Notes: a model not told the origin generated them from the sequence alone. 64,000 nucleotides of DNA from Tsuneonella sediminis (GCF_051912845.1 NZ_JBNCBU010000001.1:620001-684000), one strand, 5' to 3'; counted from the first letter of the stretch, positions 10,983 to 20,210 are shown. Program-made: numbers and translations.

Positions 10983-11663
10983 ATGAGGGAATTTGCTTTC
11001 GACATCGTCGGGTTCGACCTCGACGGCACGCTGCTCGACACCCACCGCGACCTCGGCGAGGCGGTCAACCACGCGTTGCGGACAGGCGGCTACGACCCCG
11101 TCCCGGTCGAGGAGATAGAGGACGCGATCGGCGGTGGAGCGAAAATGATGCTCAGACGGGTCATCGATGCGCGCGGCGGCCTGCCCGACGACGAGTTCCG
11201 CCCGCTCTACAAGGAGTTGCTCGCCCACTACGCGGCGAACAACTGCGTTCACACCCGGCCCTATCCGGGTGCGGTCGAGGTGCTTGAGGCGTTGGCCGCT
11301 CGCGGCGTGCGGCTCGCGCTTCTGACCAACAAGTTCGAAAGCTTCGCGCGGCAGATCCTCGACACGCTCGACCTTTCGCGCCGGTTCGACCTGATCCTCG
11401 GGGGGGACAGCCTTGGCAAGGGACGATCGAAGCCCGCCCCCGACCCGATTATCGAGGCGCGCGAACGGCTCGGCGGGGGCCGGTTCGCCTATGTCGGCGA
11501 CAGCAGTTACGATGTCATGTCGGCAAGGGCCGCTGGGGTCCCGGTAATCGTGGCAGGCTACGGCTATTGCGACATGCCGCCAGCCGAACTCGGCGGCGAT
11601 GCCGTGATAGACCGCATCGGCGATTGCATTCGCGCTCTGGAATCCGTCGCTCCGTCGCGCTGA
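10983..11663 (+). CDS. gph: Phosphoglycolate phosphatase (HAD family)
   Basis: 226 residues. HAD motif I is FDLDGTLLDT with nucleophile Asp12 and Asp14. Motif II is LLTNKF, and motif IV is YVGDSSYDVMSARAAG. The alpha-helical cap after motif I matches Gph/PGPase, which removes 2-phosphoglycolate. Other small phosphate esters are possible substrates. The 62 bp between this gene and glmU should hold both promoters. Confidence 0.85.
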   Translation: MREFAFDIVGFDLDGTLLDTHRDLGEAVNHALRTGGYDPVPVEEIEDAIGGGAKMMLRRVIDARGGLPDDEFRPLYKELLAHYAANNCVHTRPYPGAVEVLEALAARGVRLALLTNKFESFARQILDTLDLSRRFDLILGGDSLGKGRSKPAPDPIIEARERLGGGRFAYVGDSSYDVMSARAAGVPVIVAGYGYCDMPPAELGGDAVIDRIGDCIRALESVAPSR

Positions 11664-11762
11664 GCCCGTGTGCGGTTGCATCGCGGCGCAATTGGTGCCA
11701 ACCGCGTGACCTGCTTTACGGGCGCGTAAACCTGCGTGCCGGATCGATTGGAGAAAATTGCC

Positions 11763-12695
11763 ATGACCATTTCGTTCAAGGACAAGGTCGCGATCGTCAC
11801 GGGCGCTGGCGGGGGCCTGGGCCGAGAGTATGCGCTCGAGCTGGCACGCCGGGGCGCGAAAGTGGTGGTCAACGACCTGGGCGGCGCGCGGGATGGCACC
11901 GGCCATTCGGACATGGCGCTCCAGGTCGTCGAAGAAATCGAGAAGTTAGGCGGCGAGGCGATGTCGAACGGCGGCTCGGTGACCGAGTTCGATCAGATGG
12001 AAAAGATGGTCGCCGACGCGAAGCAGAAGTGGGGGGGCGTCCACATCCTGATCAACAATGCCGGCGTGCTGCGTGACAAGACCTTTGCCAAGATGAGCCC
12101 CGAAGATTTCGAATTCGTGCTCAAGGTCCATCTCACCGGCTCGGCCTTCGTCACCAAGGCGTGCTGGGAACTGATGCGCGAGCAGGCCTACGGCCGCATC
12201 CTGATGACCGCTTCGTCGACGGGGCTGTTCGGCAATTTCGGGCAGGCGAACTACGGGGCTGCCAAGCTCGGCCTCGCGGGACTCACCAAGACGCTCCAGC
12301 TCGAGGGGGCCAAGTACAACATCAGGGTCAACACGCTCTCGCCGGTCGCGGGTACGCGCATGACCGAGGACCTGTTTCCCGAACAGGCGTTCAAGCTCTT
12401 CGCGCCCGAGAACGTCGTCCCGGCAGCACTCTACCTCGTCAGCGAGGATGCGCCGACAAACGCCATCGTGGGCGCCGGCGGCGGCGGTTACCACTCTGCG
12501 TGGGTGATGATGAACGACGCCGTCTGGCTGCCGGAGGACGAGCGCACCGTGGAAGGTTTCGCGGCGCACTGGGAGCAGATTTCGGCCCAGGCCAATCTCC
12601 ATGCTCCCAATTCGGGCGCCGAGCAGTCGGGCGCGATCCTGAAGGCCATGCAGAAGGTCATGGGCGACGGGGGCCCCAGTTCAACACGGGGGTAG
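11763..12695 (+). CDS. SDR dehydrogenase, 17-beta-HSD4/MFE-2-like
   Basis: 310 residues. The cofactor loop TGAGGGLG lies at 13-20, NNAG at 98-101, and the catalytic Ser151 or Ser152, Tyr164 and Lys168 (SSTGLFGNFGQANYGAAK) are present. The NDLGGARDGTG insertion after strand 2 and the C-terminal region resemble the 3-hydroxyacyl-CoA dehydrogenase domain of eukaryotic peroxisomal multifunctional enzyme 2. A role in fatty acid or steroid-like beta-oxidation is therefore possible. It stands alone, followed by a strong terminator. Confidence 0.85.
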   Translation: MTISFKDKVAIVTGAGGGLGREYALELARRGAKVVVNDLGGARDGTGHSDMALQVVEEIEKLGGEAMSNGGSVTEFDQMEKMVADAKQKWGGVHILINNAGVLRDKTFAKMSPEDFEFVLKVHLTGSAFVTKACWELMREQAYGRILMTASSTGLFGNFGQANYGAAKLGLAGLTKTLQLEGAKYNIRVNTLSPVAGTRMTEDLFPEQAFKLFAPENVVPAALYLVSEDAPTNAIVGAGGGGYHSAWVMMNDAVWLPEDERTVEGFAAHWEQISAQANLHAPNSGAEQSGAILKAMQKVMGDGGPSSTRG

Positions 12696-12718
12696 TCCTC
12701 GTCGGGTCACCTGGAACG

Positions 12719-12748
12719 AAAACCCCGCGCCGGTGACGCGGGGTTTTT
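12719..12748 (+). terminator. Rho-independent terminator after the SDR gene
   Basis: Perfect 11-bp stem AAAACCCCGCG (12719-12729) with CGCGGGGTTTT (12737-12747), a 7-nt loop and a T run. The matching A run on the 5' side means it can also serve the DUF2794 gene arriving from the other strand, which ends at 12766. Confidence 0.92.
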
Positions 12749-12765
12749 CATACCCGGTCCCTGGA

Positions 12766-13125
12766 TCAGCCTTCGACCGCCTTGACCAGCCGCCGCTCGA
12801 CAGGCGCGAGGACACCGGCGAGTTCGTGACCGCGCTTGAGGATCTGGCCGTGTTCGCCAAACAGCGTCCACATGCCCTGCCGGTTGCGCAGCGCGGGGCG
12901 CTTTTCGATGCGCGCCTGTGGCCGTTCCGCGGTTCGGCGGAAAGCGGCAAAGGCCGCGAAATCCCTTGTAAAATCCATCGCGTAATCACGCCATTCGCCG
13001 GCGGCCACCATGCGGCCGTACAGGTCGAGGATGCGCATGAGCTCGTCGCGCTCGAAACCGATCTGGCCGGGGATGCGCGCTGGAAACGGAACGATCGAGC
13101 CGCCGCCCGGTCCCCCGACGCTCAT
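12766..13125 (-). CDS. DUF2794 family protein
   Basis: 119 residues. The centre FERDELMRILDLYGRMVAAG, EWRDYAMDF and KRGHELAGVLAPVERRLVK is the pattern of DUF2794, a short, uncharacterised alphaproteobacterial family. No signal or membrane segment. I chose the ATG at 13125 (MSVGGPGGG) as the closest start to the conserved part. It lies 7 bp after the serine acetyltransferase stop and probably ends that transcript. Confidence 0.85.
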   Translation of the reverse strand: MSVGGPGGGSIVPFPARIPGQIGFERDELMRILDLYGRMVAAGEWRDYAMDFTRDFAAFAAFRRTAERPQARIEKRPALRNRQGMWTLFGEHGQILKRGHELAGVLAPVERRLVKAVEG

Positions 13126-13132
13126 CCCGCGC

Positions 13133-13837
13133 TCATCCGCGCTTGGCCCCGCCGCGGCGTCCAACCGGCTCGGCATCGCTCAGGGCGGCCTTGAGCTCGG
13201 AGACTTCTGCGCGCAGCGCGGCAAGCTCGTTCTCGAGCTTCTCGACGCAGTCGCGCCCCGGCGCGCAGGGATCGTCACACGGGGTCCCGTAGGGGAGGAA
13301 TTCCTTCATCCATTCCTCGGCCGGGACAAGGGTACTGCGCGCCTTCAGGCCGATCATCGTGGCCCCTTCGGGGACATCGTCGGTCACGACCGCATTGGCG
13401 CCGATCCGCGCACGCGCGCCCACGGTGATCGGCCCGATTACCTGCGCGCCCGAACCGATGATGACGCCGTCAGCGATCGTCGGGTGCCGTTTGCCGCCCA
13501 CGCCGTTGGCCGGATTGGTTCCGCCAAGCGTCACGCATTGATAGATGGTGACGTTGTCCCCGATCTCGGCCGTTTCGCCGATGACGGTGAAACCATGATC
13601 GATGAACAGGTTCCTGCCGATCCGCGCTCCCGGATGGATGTCGATAGCAGTCAGAAAACGACTGAAATGATTTACGAACCGAGCGAGGAAATAGAGCTTC
13701 GCCTCGTACAGCCAGTGCGCCGCCCGGTGCATGCCCAGGGCCAGCACGCCAGGATAGAGCAGGATTTCCCATCGCGAGTGCGGGGCAGGATCTCGCGCGC
13801 GCACCGAATCCAGGTAGGCCTTCAGTTCATCAAGCAT
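13133..13837 (-). CDS. cysE: Serine O-acetyltransferase (CysE/EpsC type)
   Basis: 234 residues. An N-terminal helical part is followed by the left-handed beta-helix: AIDIHPGARIGRNLFIDHG, GETAEIGDNVTIYQCVTLGG and GANAVVTDDVPEGATMIG. These contain the catalytic His/Asp pair region (DIHPGA, DHG) of serine acetyltransferases, which make O-acetylserine for cysteine synthesis. The C-terminus carries a short coiled coil (KLENELAALRAEVSELKAAL) not found in E. coli CysE. ATG 13837 is the first start in front of the conserved part. Confidence 0.9.
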   Translation of the reverse strand: MLDELKAYLDSVRARDPAPHSRWEILLYPGVLALGMHRAAHWLYEAKLYFLARFVNHFSRFLTAIDIHPGARIGRNLFIDHGFTVIGETAEIGDNVTIYQCVTLGGTNPANGVGGKRHPTIADGVIIGSGAQVIGPITVGARARIGANAVVTDDVPEGATMIGLKARSTLVPAEEWMKEFLPYGTPCDDPCAPGRDCVEKLENELAALRAEVSELKAALSDAEPVGRRGGAKRG

Positions 13838-13865
13838 CTGCCGCGAATCTCCCACCGATCGCGCA

Positions 13866-14480
13866 TCAAAGCAAGCGGGGCTGCTCCGCGCCCTGCACCG
13901 CCTCCAGCGCATCGCGCCAGACCGAAAGCGTGGGAGCCGTCTTGCGCTCGAGGCTGAGCCGATCGATCGCCGCCACCACGTTCTCGATCCCGGCGAAGCT
14001 GCGTTCGAGCCGCGGGATCAGATAGGTAAGCGCGCCTTCGCCAAGCGCAAGTCCACGCGCTTCGACGTGGGCTTCGATCAGTGCCCCCACCATTTCGTCG
14101 TCTGGCACGCCGATCTCGAGGTGGAGCGCCGCACCCAGACGGCTGCGCAAGTCGGGCAGGACTATGTCCCAGGGATCGCGATCGGACACCATCAGCAGCG
14201 CCCGGCCGCTTTCCTGCGCGCGGTTCCAGCGGTGAAACAGGTCGGTCTCGTCAACCGCGTCGGCACCATCGATGATCTCGAGGTCGCCCTGTCCCCCTGC
14301 CCACCTCGCCAGCAAGGACTTTCCGCTCCGCGGAGGACCGGCGAGGATTGCCGTTCCATAGGGCCATGCAGACGGATCTGACAGCGCATCGATCGCAGCC
14401 CGGTTGGCGTTGCCGACGACGATCCGGCCCGGGTCGTCCGCCCGCCGCACGGTCAGCGGCAGGGCGATTTGCCCGGTCAC
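13866..14480 (-). CDS. hdaA: HdaA-like DnaA-related ATPase (regulatory inactivation of DnaA)
   Basis: 204 residues, similar to the AAA+ part of DnaA without the DNA-binding domain. The Walker A motif GPPRSGKS lies at 48-55, and LEIIDGADAVDE is a degenerate Walker B. In Caulobacter HdaA works with the beta clamp to hydrolyse DnaA-ATP and prevent over-initiation. The N-terminus GQIALPL fits the clamp-binding motif QxxLxL placed at the start of Hda proteins. The GTG start overlaps the previous stop (GTGA, 14477-14480). Confidence 0.85.
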   Translation of the reverse strand: MTGQIALPLTVRRADDPGRIVVGNANRAAIDALSDPSAWPYGTAILAGPPRSGKSLLARWAGGQGDLEIIDGADAVDETDLFHRWNRAQESGRALLMVSDRDPWDIVLPDLRSRLGAALHLEIGVPDDEMVGALIEAHVEARGLALGEGALTYLIPRLERSFAGIENVVAAIDRLSLERKTAPTLSVWRDALEAVQGAEQPRLL

Positions 14481-15745
14481 CGGCTGATGGCGAGGCCTGC
14501 CCCGGCCTGCCGCACGGTGAACCCACGAGACCGCAGCGCGGCGGCCAACGCGTTGACGTCTCCTGAGAAGCTGACGGTCATCACCGAGGTGCCGCCGATT
14601 GCCGTGCTCGTCGCGGCCGCGCCGCGCACTCCCGGCGTCGCGCGGACGGCGGCGAGCGAGGCGTCGAACGCCCCCGCGTTCGGGGTCGCGAACTGGACCG
14701 AGAAGCTTGAGACGACCGCCGGTGCCGGCGCTGGCGACGGGGTTTCGCCGGGCGCGGGAGCCGGGGTTGCCTCTACTTCGCGCGCGCGCTCCGCCGCCTC
14801 GGCGGCGCGCCCGTACTCGATCAGCCGCTGGAGCGCGGGATCGATCTGGGGAGCACCGAGGTTGAGCGTAGAGTCGGGCTTGAGCCTGCCGTCCTCGAGC
14901 GCCGCTTCGTAAATCGCGTTAAACCGCAGCACCGCCCGATCGAGCATGTCGGGCAATGCGTCCTGGTTCCGCGCGGTGAGGGTGAAAGTCTGCAAGAATT
15001 CGCTGTCGGGTCCGTAGCGGGCAGTGAACGTGCCTTTCACCGGACCGCCGGGGTACGAGTAGTCCAGGTTGGCGATTGCGATCAGCACGTCCGAAGCACC
15101 GAACTGATCGAGAACATTTCGCCACCAGGTCCGGCTGCGCCGCCCGACCTGCCCATAGGTGAGAAGCAGCGAATCGCCGCCCGCGCCGGTCGGGCGCACG
15201 TAGTCGATCTTGCTCGCGCCAGGCTGATATTCCGCCCAGGCCCGCTGCCACGGATTGCGGATTTCGTAGACCGTCTGCGTCCCGGCGCTGAAGGTGACGG
15301 GAACGAGCAGCAGGGGCGCGGAGTGCTGGACGTTCTCGCCCCGGCCGAGCAGGCCGCCCGCGCGGGCGCGGTCGAACACCACCCCGAGCCGGGCGATGTA
15401 TCGGCCGGGTCCGAGCTGCTCGCGTTCGATGACGACCGAGGATACCAGCGAATAAAGTTGCCCGTCCGGGATCGCGGGCCCGTCGATCTTCTTCCAGGCG
15501 AGCTTCATCGCCTGCCGCCACCCTTCCTCGCGCGCTTCCTCGGCGGTCTTGGCGGTCACGTCCACCTCGATCCCGCCGACCTGAATATCGCCAGAGGCGG
15601 CGACCGCCGCGATTCCGCGATCTCCCGCGATCTGGGCGTAGAGGGCCCGACCGCCGAGCACGAGCAGTATGGCCGCAATCAGCCCGGCTGCGACGATGAT
15701 CGTGACGCGGCGGGGGTCGCGCGGAAGGGACTGGATGGGTGCCAT
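14477..15745 (-). CDS. DUF2066-like membrane-anchored protein with C-terminal HMA-like domain
   Basis: 422 residues. One N-terminal membrane helix (13-33) is followed by a probably periplasmic domain resembling DUF2066 (EEAREEGWRQAMKLAWKK, then conserved LLLVPV). A Pro/Ala linker and a C-terminal roughly 80-residue ferredoxin-like domain follow, similar in fold pattern to heavy-metal-associated domains but without a CxxC motif. Function unknown. It is translationally coupled to hdaA downstream and divergent from purM, with 70 bp between the starts. Confidence 0.7.
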   Translation of the reverse strand: MAPIQSLPRDPRRVTIIVAAGLIAAILLVLGGRALYAQIAGDRGIAAVAASGDIQVGGIEVDVTAKTAEEAREEGWRQAMKLAWKKIDGPAIPDGQLYSLVSSVVIEREQLGPGRYIARLGVVFDRARAGGLLGRGENVQHSAPLLLVPVTFSAGTQTVYEIRNPWQRAWAEYQPGASKIDYVRPTGAGGDSLLLTYGQVGRRSRTWWRNVLDQFGASDVLIAIANLDYSYPGGPVKGTFTARYGPDSEFLQTFTLTARNQDALPDMLDRAVLRFNAIYEAALEDGRLKPDSTLNLGAPQIDPALQRLIEYGRAAEAAERAREVEATPAPAPGETPSPAPAPAVVSSFSVQFATPNAGAFDASLAAVRATPGVRGAAATSTAIGGTSVMTVSFSGDVNALAAALRSRGFTVRQAGAGLAISR

Positions 15746-15815
15746 AGGGGAAAACTGGCGGCCTTTTGCCCAAACGGGCATGGAAATCCAAGCGCGAATG
15801 CGTCAGGGCGGCGAC

Positions 15816-16922
15816 ATGACTTCGAATGGCCCGCCCCCGCGCTCCTACACCTACGAATCCGCAGGGGTCTCGATCGACGCCGGCAATGCACTGGTGCGGG
15901 CGATCGGTCCGATGGCGAAGGCGACCGCTCGGCCCGGAGCGACCAGCGATCTTGGCGGCTTCGGCGGATTCTTCGATCCGAAGGCCGCCGGCTACGACGA
16001 TCCGCTGCTGGTCGCCGCGAACGACGGCGTCGGCACCAAGCTCAAGCTCGCGATCGAGCACGACCGCCATGATACCGTCGGGATCGACCTCGTCGCGATG
16101 TGCGTGAACGACCTCGTCGTTCAGGGCGCCGAACCGCTTTTCTTCCTCGACTACTTCGCCACCGGCAAACTCGAGAACGGCATCGCGGAGCGGGTCATCG
16201 CGGGCATCGCGGACGGGTGCAAGCAGGCCGGCTGCGCGCTGATCGGCGGCGAGACCGCCGAGATGCCGGGGATGTACGCGGAGGGCGACTACGACCTCGC
16301 CGGCTTTTGCGTCGGCGCGGTCGAACGCGGAGAGCAGCTGACCGGCGATCGAGTTGCGCCGGGTCATGTCCTGCTCGGCCTGGCAAGCTCCGGCGTCCAC
16401 TCGAACGGGTATTCGCTGGTCCGCCGGCTCGCCGAGGACATGGGATGGCGGATGGACCGCCCCGCCCTGTTCGACCCCGAGACGTTGCTCATCGATGCGC
16501 TGACCGCTCCCACGCGGATCTACGTCAAGGCCTTGCTGCCACTGGTCCGCGCGGGCCGGATCGATGCGCTGGCGCACATTACCGGCGGCGGCCTGCTCGA
16601 AAATGTGCCGCGCGTCCTTCCCGAAGGGACGCACGCGGTGATCGACGCCGACGCATGGGATCAGCCCCGCCTGATGGCGTTCCTGCAGGCGCAGGGGACG
16701 ATCGAGCCGGGCGAGATGGCCCGCACGTTCAATTGCGGTATCGGAATGGTCCTGGCGGTGCGGTCGGAACTCGCGCGCGAAGTCGCCGCGGATCTCGAGG
16801 CAAATGGGGAAACCGTCGCGCGTATCGGCGAAGTCGTCGAGGGGCCGCGCGGTTGTACCGTGCGCGGGTCGGCGGGGACATGGGCGAGCCGCGCGGACTG
16901 GGAAGCACGCCACCTCGCCTGA
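15816..16922 (+). CDS. purM: Phosphoribosylformylglycinamidine cyclo-ligase (AIR synthetase)
   Basis: 368 residues. YTYESAGVSIDAGNALV, VAANDGVGTKLKLA, CALIGGETAEMPGMY and HITGGGLLENVPRVLP are all hallmark PurM stretches, covering the ATP and FGAM sites. It makes aminoimidazole ribotide in purine synthesis. I chose ATG 15816 (MTSNGPPP); an in-frame ATG 18 nt upstream is also possible. purN lies on the same strand 1.1 kb further, with a permease gene on the opposite strand between them. Confidence 0.97.
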   Translation: MTSNGPPPRSYTYESAGVSIDAGNALVRAIGPMAKATARPGATSDLGGFGGFFDPKAAGYDDPLLVAANDGVGTKLKLAIEHDRHDTVGIDLVAMCVNDLVVQGAEPLFFLDYFATGKLENGIAERVIAGIADGCKQAGCALIGGETAEMPGMYAEGDYDLAGFCVGAVERGEQLTGDRVAPGHVLLGLASSGVHSNGYSLVRRLAEDMGWRMDRPALFDPETLLIDALTAPTRIYVKALLPLVRAGRIDALAHITGGGLLENVPRVLPEGTHAVIDADAWDQPRLMAFLQAQGTIEPGEMARTFNCGIGMVLAVRSELAREVAADLEANGETVARIGEVVEGPRGCTVRGSAGTWASRADWEARHLA

Positions 16923-16935
16923 GCTGCGCGGCGGG

Positions 16936-17988
16936 CTACTCCCGCTTGCCGGGAATCGCGCCGATATCCTCGCCCAGCGTATCGCGCAGGTAGATTTCAC
17001 GCACCCCGACGAAAGCGACCACCAGCAGCGCCCCGGCAAAGAACACTCCGTAGATCCCGAACACGGCCCCCGCACCCAGGATCGTGAACAGCGTGAGCGC
17101 AGGCGGTATATCGACCACCTGCCTGTTCACCACCGGCGTTATCAGCCACGCCTCGACCACCCGAACCGTGACGATAGCCACCAGAGTGTAGGCCAGCACG
17201 TCGCTTCCCTGAGCGGCCGCCAGGCCGACCGCCGGCAGCATCGCGACCGCCGGCCCGACGTAGGGGATGAACTCCGCCAATCCGCCGAGCAGGCCGAGCG
17301 CAGCCCAGTTTTCCACCCCCGCCAGCCGGAACGACCCGCCGATGAGGATCGCCATTACGGTCATCGTCACGAGTTTCGCCTTCAGCCAGAGCCGCAGCGC
17401 GAGCCCCATCCGGTCGAGTGCGCGCTCTACTACCTGGCGGCCGGCGGGAGGGGTCAGCAGTACGGTCGCGCGGATGTAGGGACGCGGGTTGCCCGCGAGG
17501 AACAGCGCGCCCACCATGACGATGAGGAAGTTGAGCAGCACTTCCGCCGCCCCGCCCGCCAGCGCACCCAGCCGGTCGGCAATCGCGCTGCCGGCGACGG
17601 CCGCCTCTGCCGCGCGGACGATTGCCTCGCCCACCGGGGTCACGCTCACCGTTCGCTCGATCGAGGCGACGATTTCCGGGAGGTTGTCGATCATCGCCGC
17701 GACATCGTTGCCGAACTGTACGGCGATCAGCCAGCCCACCATGGCAAACAGAGCGAGCGACAGGAGTATCCCGAAGACAAGCGCCACGGTCCGGTTGCGC
17801 ACCCCGATCCGCTCGAACAGCCTTCCGGCGCTGCGGAACATGACGGCACCGATGACCGAGCCGAACGCCAGCAGCAGGAGATCGGATGCACGCCAGACGA
17901 TCAACAGCACCGCTGCAACGAGCACGGTCCAGCCGAGCCGGCGCAGGTACGGTATATCTTCGGAGCGGGGCTTGAGCGGAGGTCCCAT
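16936..17988 (-). CDS. AI-2E/PerM family transporter
   Basis: 350 residues with about eight hydrophobic segments. GLLGGLAEFIPYVGPAVAMLPAV, followed by LITPVVNRQVVDIPPALTLF, is the typical C-terminal signature of the AI-2E (PerM/TqsA) family. Substrates of most members are unknown. Start at ATG 17988, where the membrane protein similarity begins. It is convergent with purM (13 bp between stops) and divergent from purN (39 bp). Confidence 0.88.
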   Translation of the reverse strand: MGPPLKPRSEDIPYLRRLGWTVLVAAVLLIVWRASDLLLLAFGSVIGAVMFRSAGRLFERIGVRNRTVALVFGILLSLALFAMVGWLIAVQFGNDVAAMIDNLPEIVASIERTVSVTPVGEAIVRAAEAAVAGSAIADRLGALAGGAAEVLLNFLIVMVGALFLAGNPRPYIRATVLLTPPAGRQVVERALDRMGLALRLWLKAKLVTMTVMAILIGGSFRLAGVENWAALGLLGGLAEFIPYVGPAVAMLPAVGLAAAQGSDVLAYTLVAIVTVRVVEAWLITPVVNRQVVDIPPALTLFTILGAGAVFGIYGVFFAGALLVVAFVGVREIYLRDTLGEDIGAIPGKRE

Positions 17989-18027
17989 CTGCTGGCACAA
18001 GCCCCCGTCGGGGTAGTAGGTTCCTCG

Positions 18028-19011
18028 ATGGACTGCGGGAGAATCCGGTTGGCGAAGGCGCGCGTGGCGGTGCTCATATCGGGCAGCGGCACCAACATGG
18101 CAGCGCTGCTCTACGCCAGCAGGCGGGCCGGCAGCAGGTACGAGATCGTGCTCGTGGCCAGCAACGATCCCGACGCAGCGGGGCTGGAGCTTGCCCGGGC
18201 GGAAGGCGTGCCGACGTTCGCCCTCAGCCACAAGGGCATGGGCCGGACCGCGCACGACGCCGCGATGGATGCCGCGATCCGCGATTCGGGCGCCGGATAC
18301 GTGGCGCTGGCCGGCTACATGCGCGTCCTCGGCGGCGATTTCGTGCGCGGATGGAAGGATCGCATGCTGAATATCCATCCCTCGCTGCTGCCGAAGTATC
18401 GCGGCCTCCATACGCACCGCGCCGCGCTCGACGCAGGGGATAGCCACGCGGGGTGCAGCGTGCACCTAGTTACCGAAGAACTCGACGCCGGCGAAGTGCT
18501 TGGCCAGACCCGGGTCGCGGTCTTGCCCGGCGACACCGAAGCGAGCCTCGCCGCGCGGGTGCTGATCGCGGAGCACCAGTTATATTCGCGGGTTCTCGAG
18601 GAATACGTGTCGCGCCCGAGCGATCCCAGGTGGCTGCTCGAGCAGGTGCGCGGATTGGCGCTCGACCTGCCCGGAACCCACGAACGCGAAAGCCATGGTT
18701 CGCCGGGCTGGCGGGCAGGAAGCGAGAAATCGGGCAAGTTTTTCGCCTATTTCTCGGACCAGCATCACGGCACGCCGCATGTCTCGTTGCTGGTCAAGAC
18801 TGCCAGCATGGACGAACTCGAAGGCCTCGTCGAAGCGCAGCCGCACGCCTACCACAAGCCCGCCTACTACGGCGCGAGCGGCTGGATCGGGGTAATCCTG
18901 AACCGCCCGGATCTCGACTGGAACCACGTGGCCGACTGGCTTCAGCGGAGTTGGCGCACGGTGGCTCCGAAGTCGGTGACCCGGCTGCTCGACATCGCCG
19001 ACGAGTTCTGA
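18028..19011 (+). CDS. purN: PurN glycinamide ribonucleotide formyltransferase fused to a MmcQ/YjbR domain
   Basis: 327 residues, much longer than PurN alone (about 190-215). Residues 11-195 are PurN: VAVLISGSGTNMAALL, the catalytic NIHPSLLPKYRG with Asn116 and His118, and ELDAGEV with Asp154. Residues about 198-327 match the MmcQ/YjbR (CyaY-like fold, DUF419) family: KSGKFFAYFSDQHHGTPHVSLLVKT, then AYYGASGWIGVILNRPDLDW. The join is in one clean reading frame. PurN makes formyl-GAR from GAR and 10-formyltetrahydrofolate; the role of the YjbR part is unknown. The stop overlaps the next start (TGATG). Confidence 0.93.
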   Translation: MDCGRIRLAKARVAVLISGSGTNMAALLYASRRAGSRYEIVLVASNDPDAAGLELARAEGVPTFALSHKGMGRTAHDAAMDAAIRDSGAGYVALAGYMRVLGGDFVRGWKDRMLNIHPSLLPKYRGLHTHRAALDAGDSHAGCSVHLVTEELDAGEVLGQTRVAVLPGDTEASLAARVLIAEHQLYSRVLEEYVSRPSDPRWLLEQVRGLALDLPGTHERESHGSPGWRAGSEKSGKFFAYFSDQHHGTPHVSLLVKTASMDELEGLVEAQPHAYHKPAYYGASGWIGVILNRPDLDWNHVADWLQRSWRTVAPKSVTRLLDIADEF

Positions 19012-20210
19012 TGGCACCACCACGCCCGCACCCCCTGGCGGTCGCGCCCGCCGCACGGCTTGCCGACCGCGCGGTGGCGGCAATCTGGCGCAGCGGGATA
19101 GCCCCGAGGCCGCCGCTCGACCCGGACGCCTTGTGGCGGGTCGGCGCGCGCGGTTTCGGCGCAGAGGACGAAGCCGCCGGGCGGAGCGAGGAAGATCGCC
19201 GCGACTTCCGCGAACGGCTGGATCGCCTGTGCCGCTCGCTCACCGACGAGGCGCGGCTCAACGCGCTGGGCCACACGATGGCTTATGGACAGCTGACCGG
19301 GGCGATACGCAAGCGGCACGCGCTGGGACGCCTGTGGTGCGCCCGCCCGGACCTGGCCACGGCACCGATTGCGCCCCCGATCGTCATTGCCGGCCAGATG
19401 CGCAGCGGGACGACGCGCATCCACCGGCTCCTGGCGGCCGATCCGGCATTGGCGGCAACTCGGTTCTGCAACAGCTTCGATCCCGTTCCCGCCCGACCGG
19501 ACTGGCGACCGCTGAAGGCGGCGTTCGCGCTGGCGGTCGCGCGCAGGATCAACCCCTGGCTCGATACCTTCCATCCTTTCGGCGCCACGCGCGCCGACGA
19601 GGAGATCGGCTGGCTGTCGGCCGCACTGTCGCCTTGTGCCTACGAAGCGCAGTGGCACATCCCTTCCTACGTCGCGTGGAGCGAGGCGAGCGACCCCGCA
19701 CCGGTGTACCGCGAGTTCGCCCGTGTCCTGCGGACCGATGCGGTCGCGATGAGGGACGCCGCCCGCCCGCGCGTGCTGAAATGCCCGCAATACGCGGAGG
19801 ATTTGCCCGCGCTTCTCGCGCAGTTTCCCGATGCCCGCGTGATCGTCACGTCCCGAGCGAGCGATGCGGTCCTGGACAGCACGGTCTCGATGGTGGCGGG
19901 TCAGTCGGCGTTCCAGTCGCGGATGCGCGACGCCGGGGCCATCCGGACCGAATGGCGGCGCAAGCTAGCCTTGCGCGAGAAGCGGCTGGAAAGCGCCCTC
20001 GCCGCGCACCGGGGACCGGTGGCCCACGTCTCGTTCGAGGATCTCGATACCGACTGGCGCAGCGCGATCGCAGGCGTGTATGCCCTGCTCGGCCTGGCGC
20101 TCCTGCCGGCGGCACGCGAGGCCATGGAGCGCGAACAGCGGATCGCGACCCGCTCTCCCCATCGCGCCCACGCCAGAACGGTCAACCGATTCGCGGACGC
20201 ATCGGGCTAG
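19011..20210 (+). CDS. PAPS-dependent sulfotransferase family protein
   Basis: 399 residues. PIVIAGQMRSGTTRIHRLL is the 5'-phosphosulfate binding loop of sulfotransferases. VIVTSRASDAVLDSTVSMV fits the 3'-phosphate loop, and the C-terminal HARTVNRF resembles the last PAPS contact. The N-terminal 110 residues look like the extra domain of the large Stf-type bacterial enzymes. The acceptor is unknown. It starts on the last base of the purN stop, so it is probably coupled to it, although no functional link is obvious. Confidence 0.83.
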   Translation: MAPPRPHPLAVAPAARLADRAVAAIWRSGIAPRPPLDPDALWRVGARGFGAEDEAAGRSEEDRRDFRERLDRLCRSLTDEARLNALGHTMAYGQLTGAIRKRHALGRLWCARPDLATAPIAPPIVIAGQMRSGTTRIHRLLAADPALAATRFCNSFDPVPARPDWRPLKAAFALAVARRINPWLDTFHPFGATRADEEIGWLSAALSPCAYEAQWHIPSYVAWSEASDPAPVYREFARVLRTDAVAMRDAARPRVLKCPQYAEDLPALLAQFPDARVIVTSRASDAVLDSTVSMVAGQSAFQSRMRDAGAIRTEWRRKLALREKRLESALAAHRGPVAHVSFEDLDTDWRSAIAGVYALLGLALLPAAREAMEREQRIATRSPHRAHARTVNRFADASG

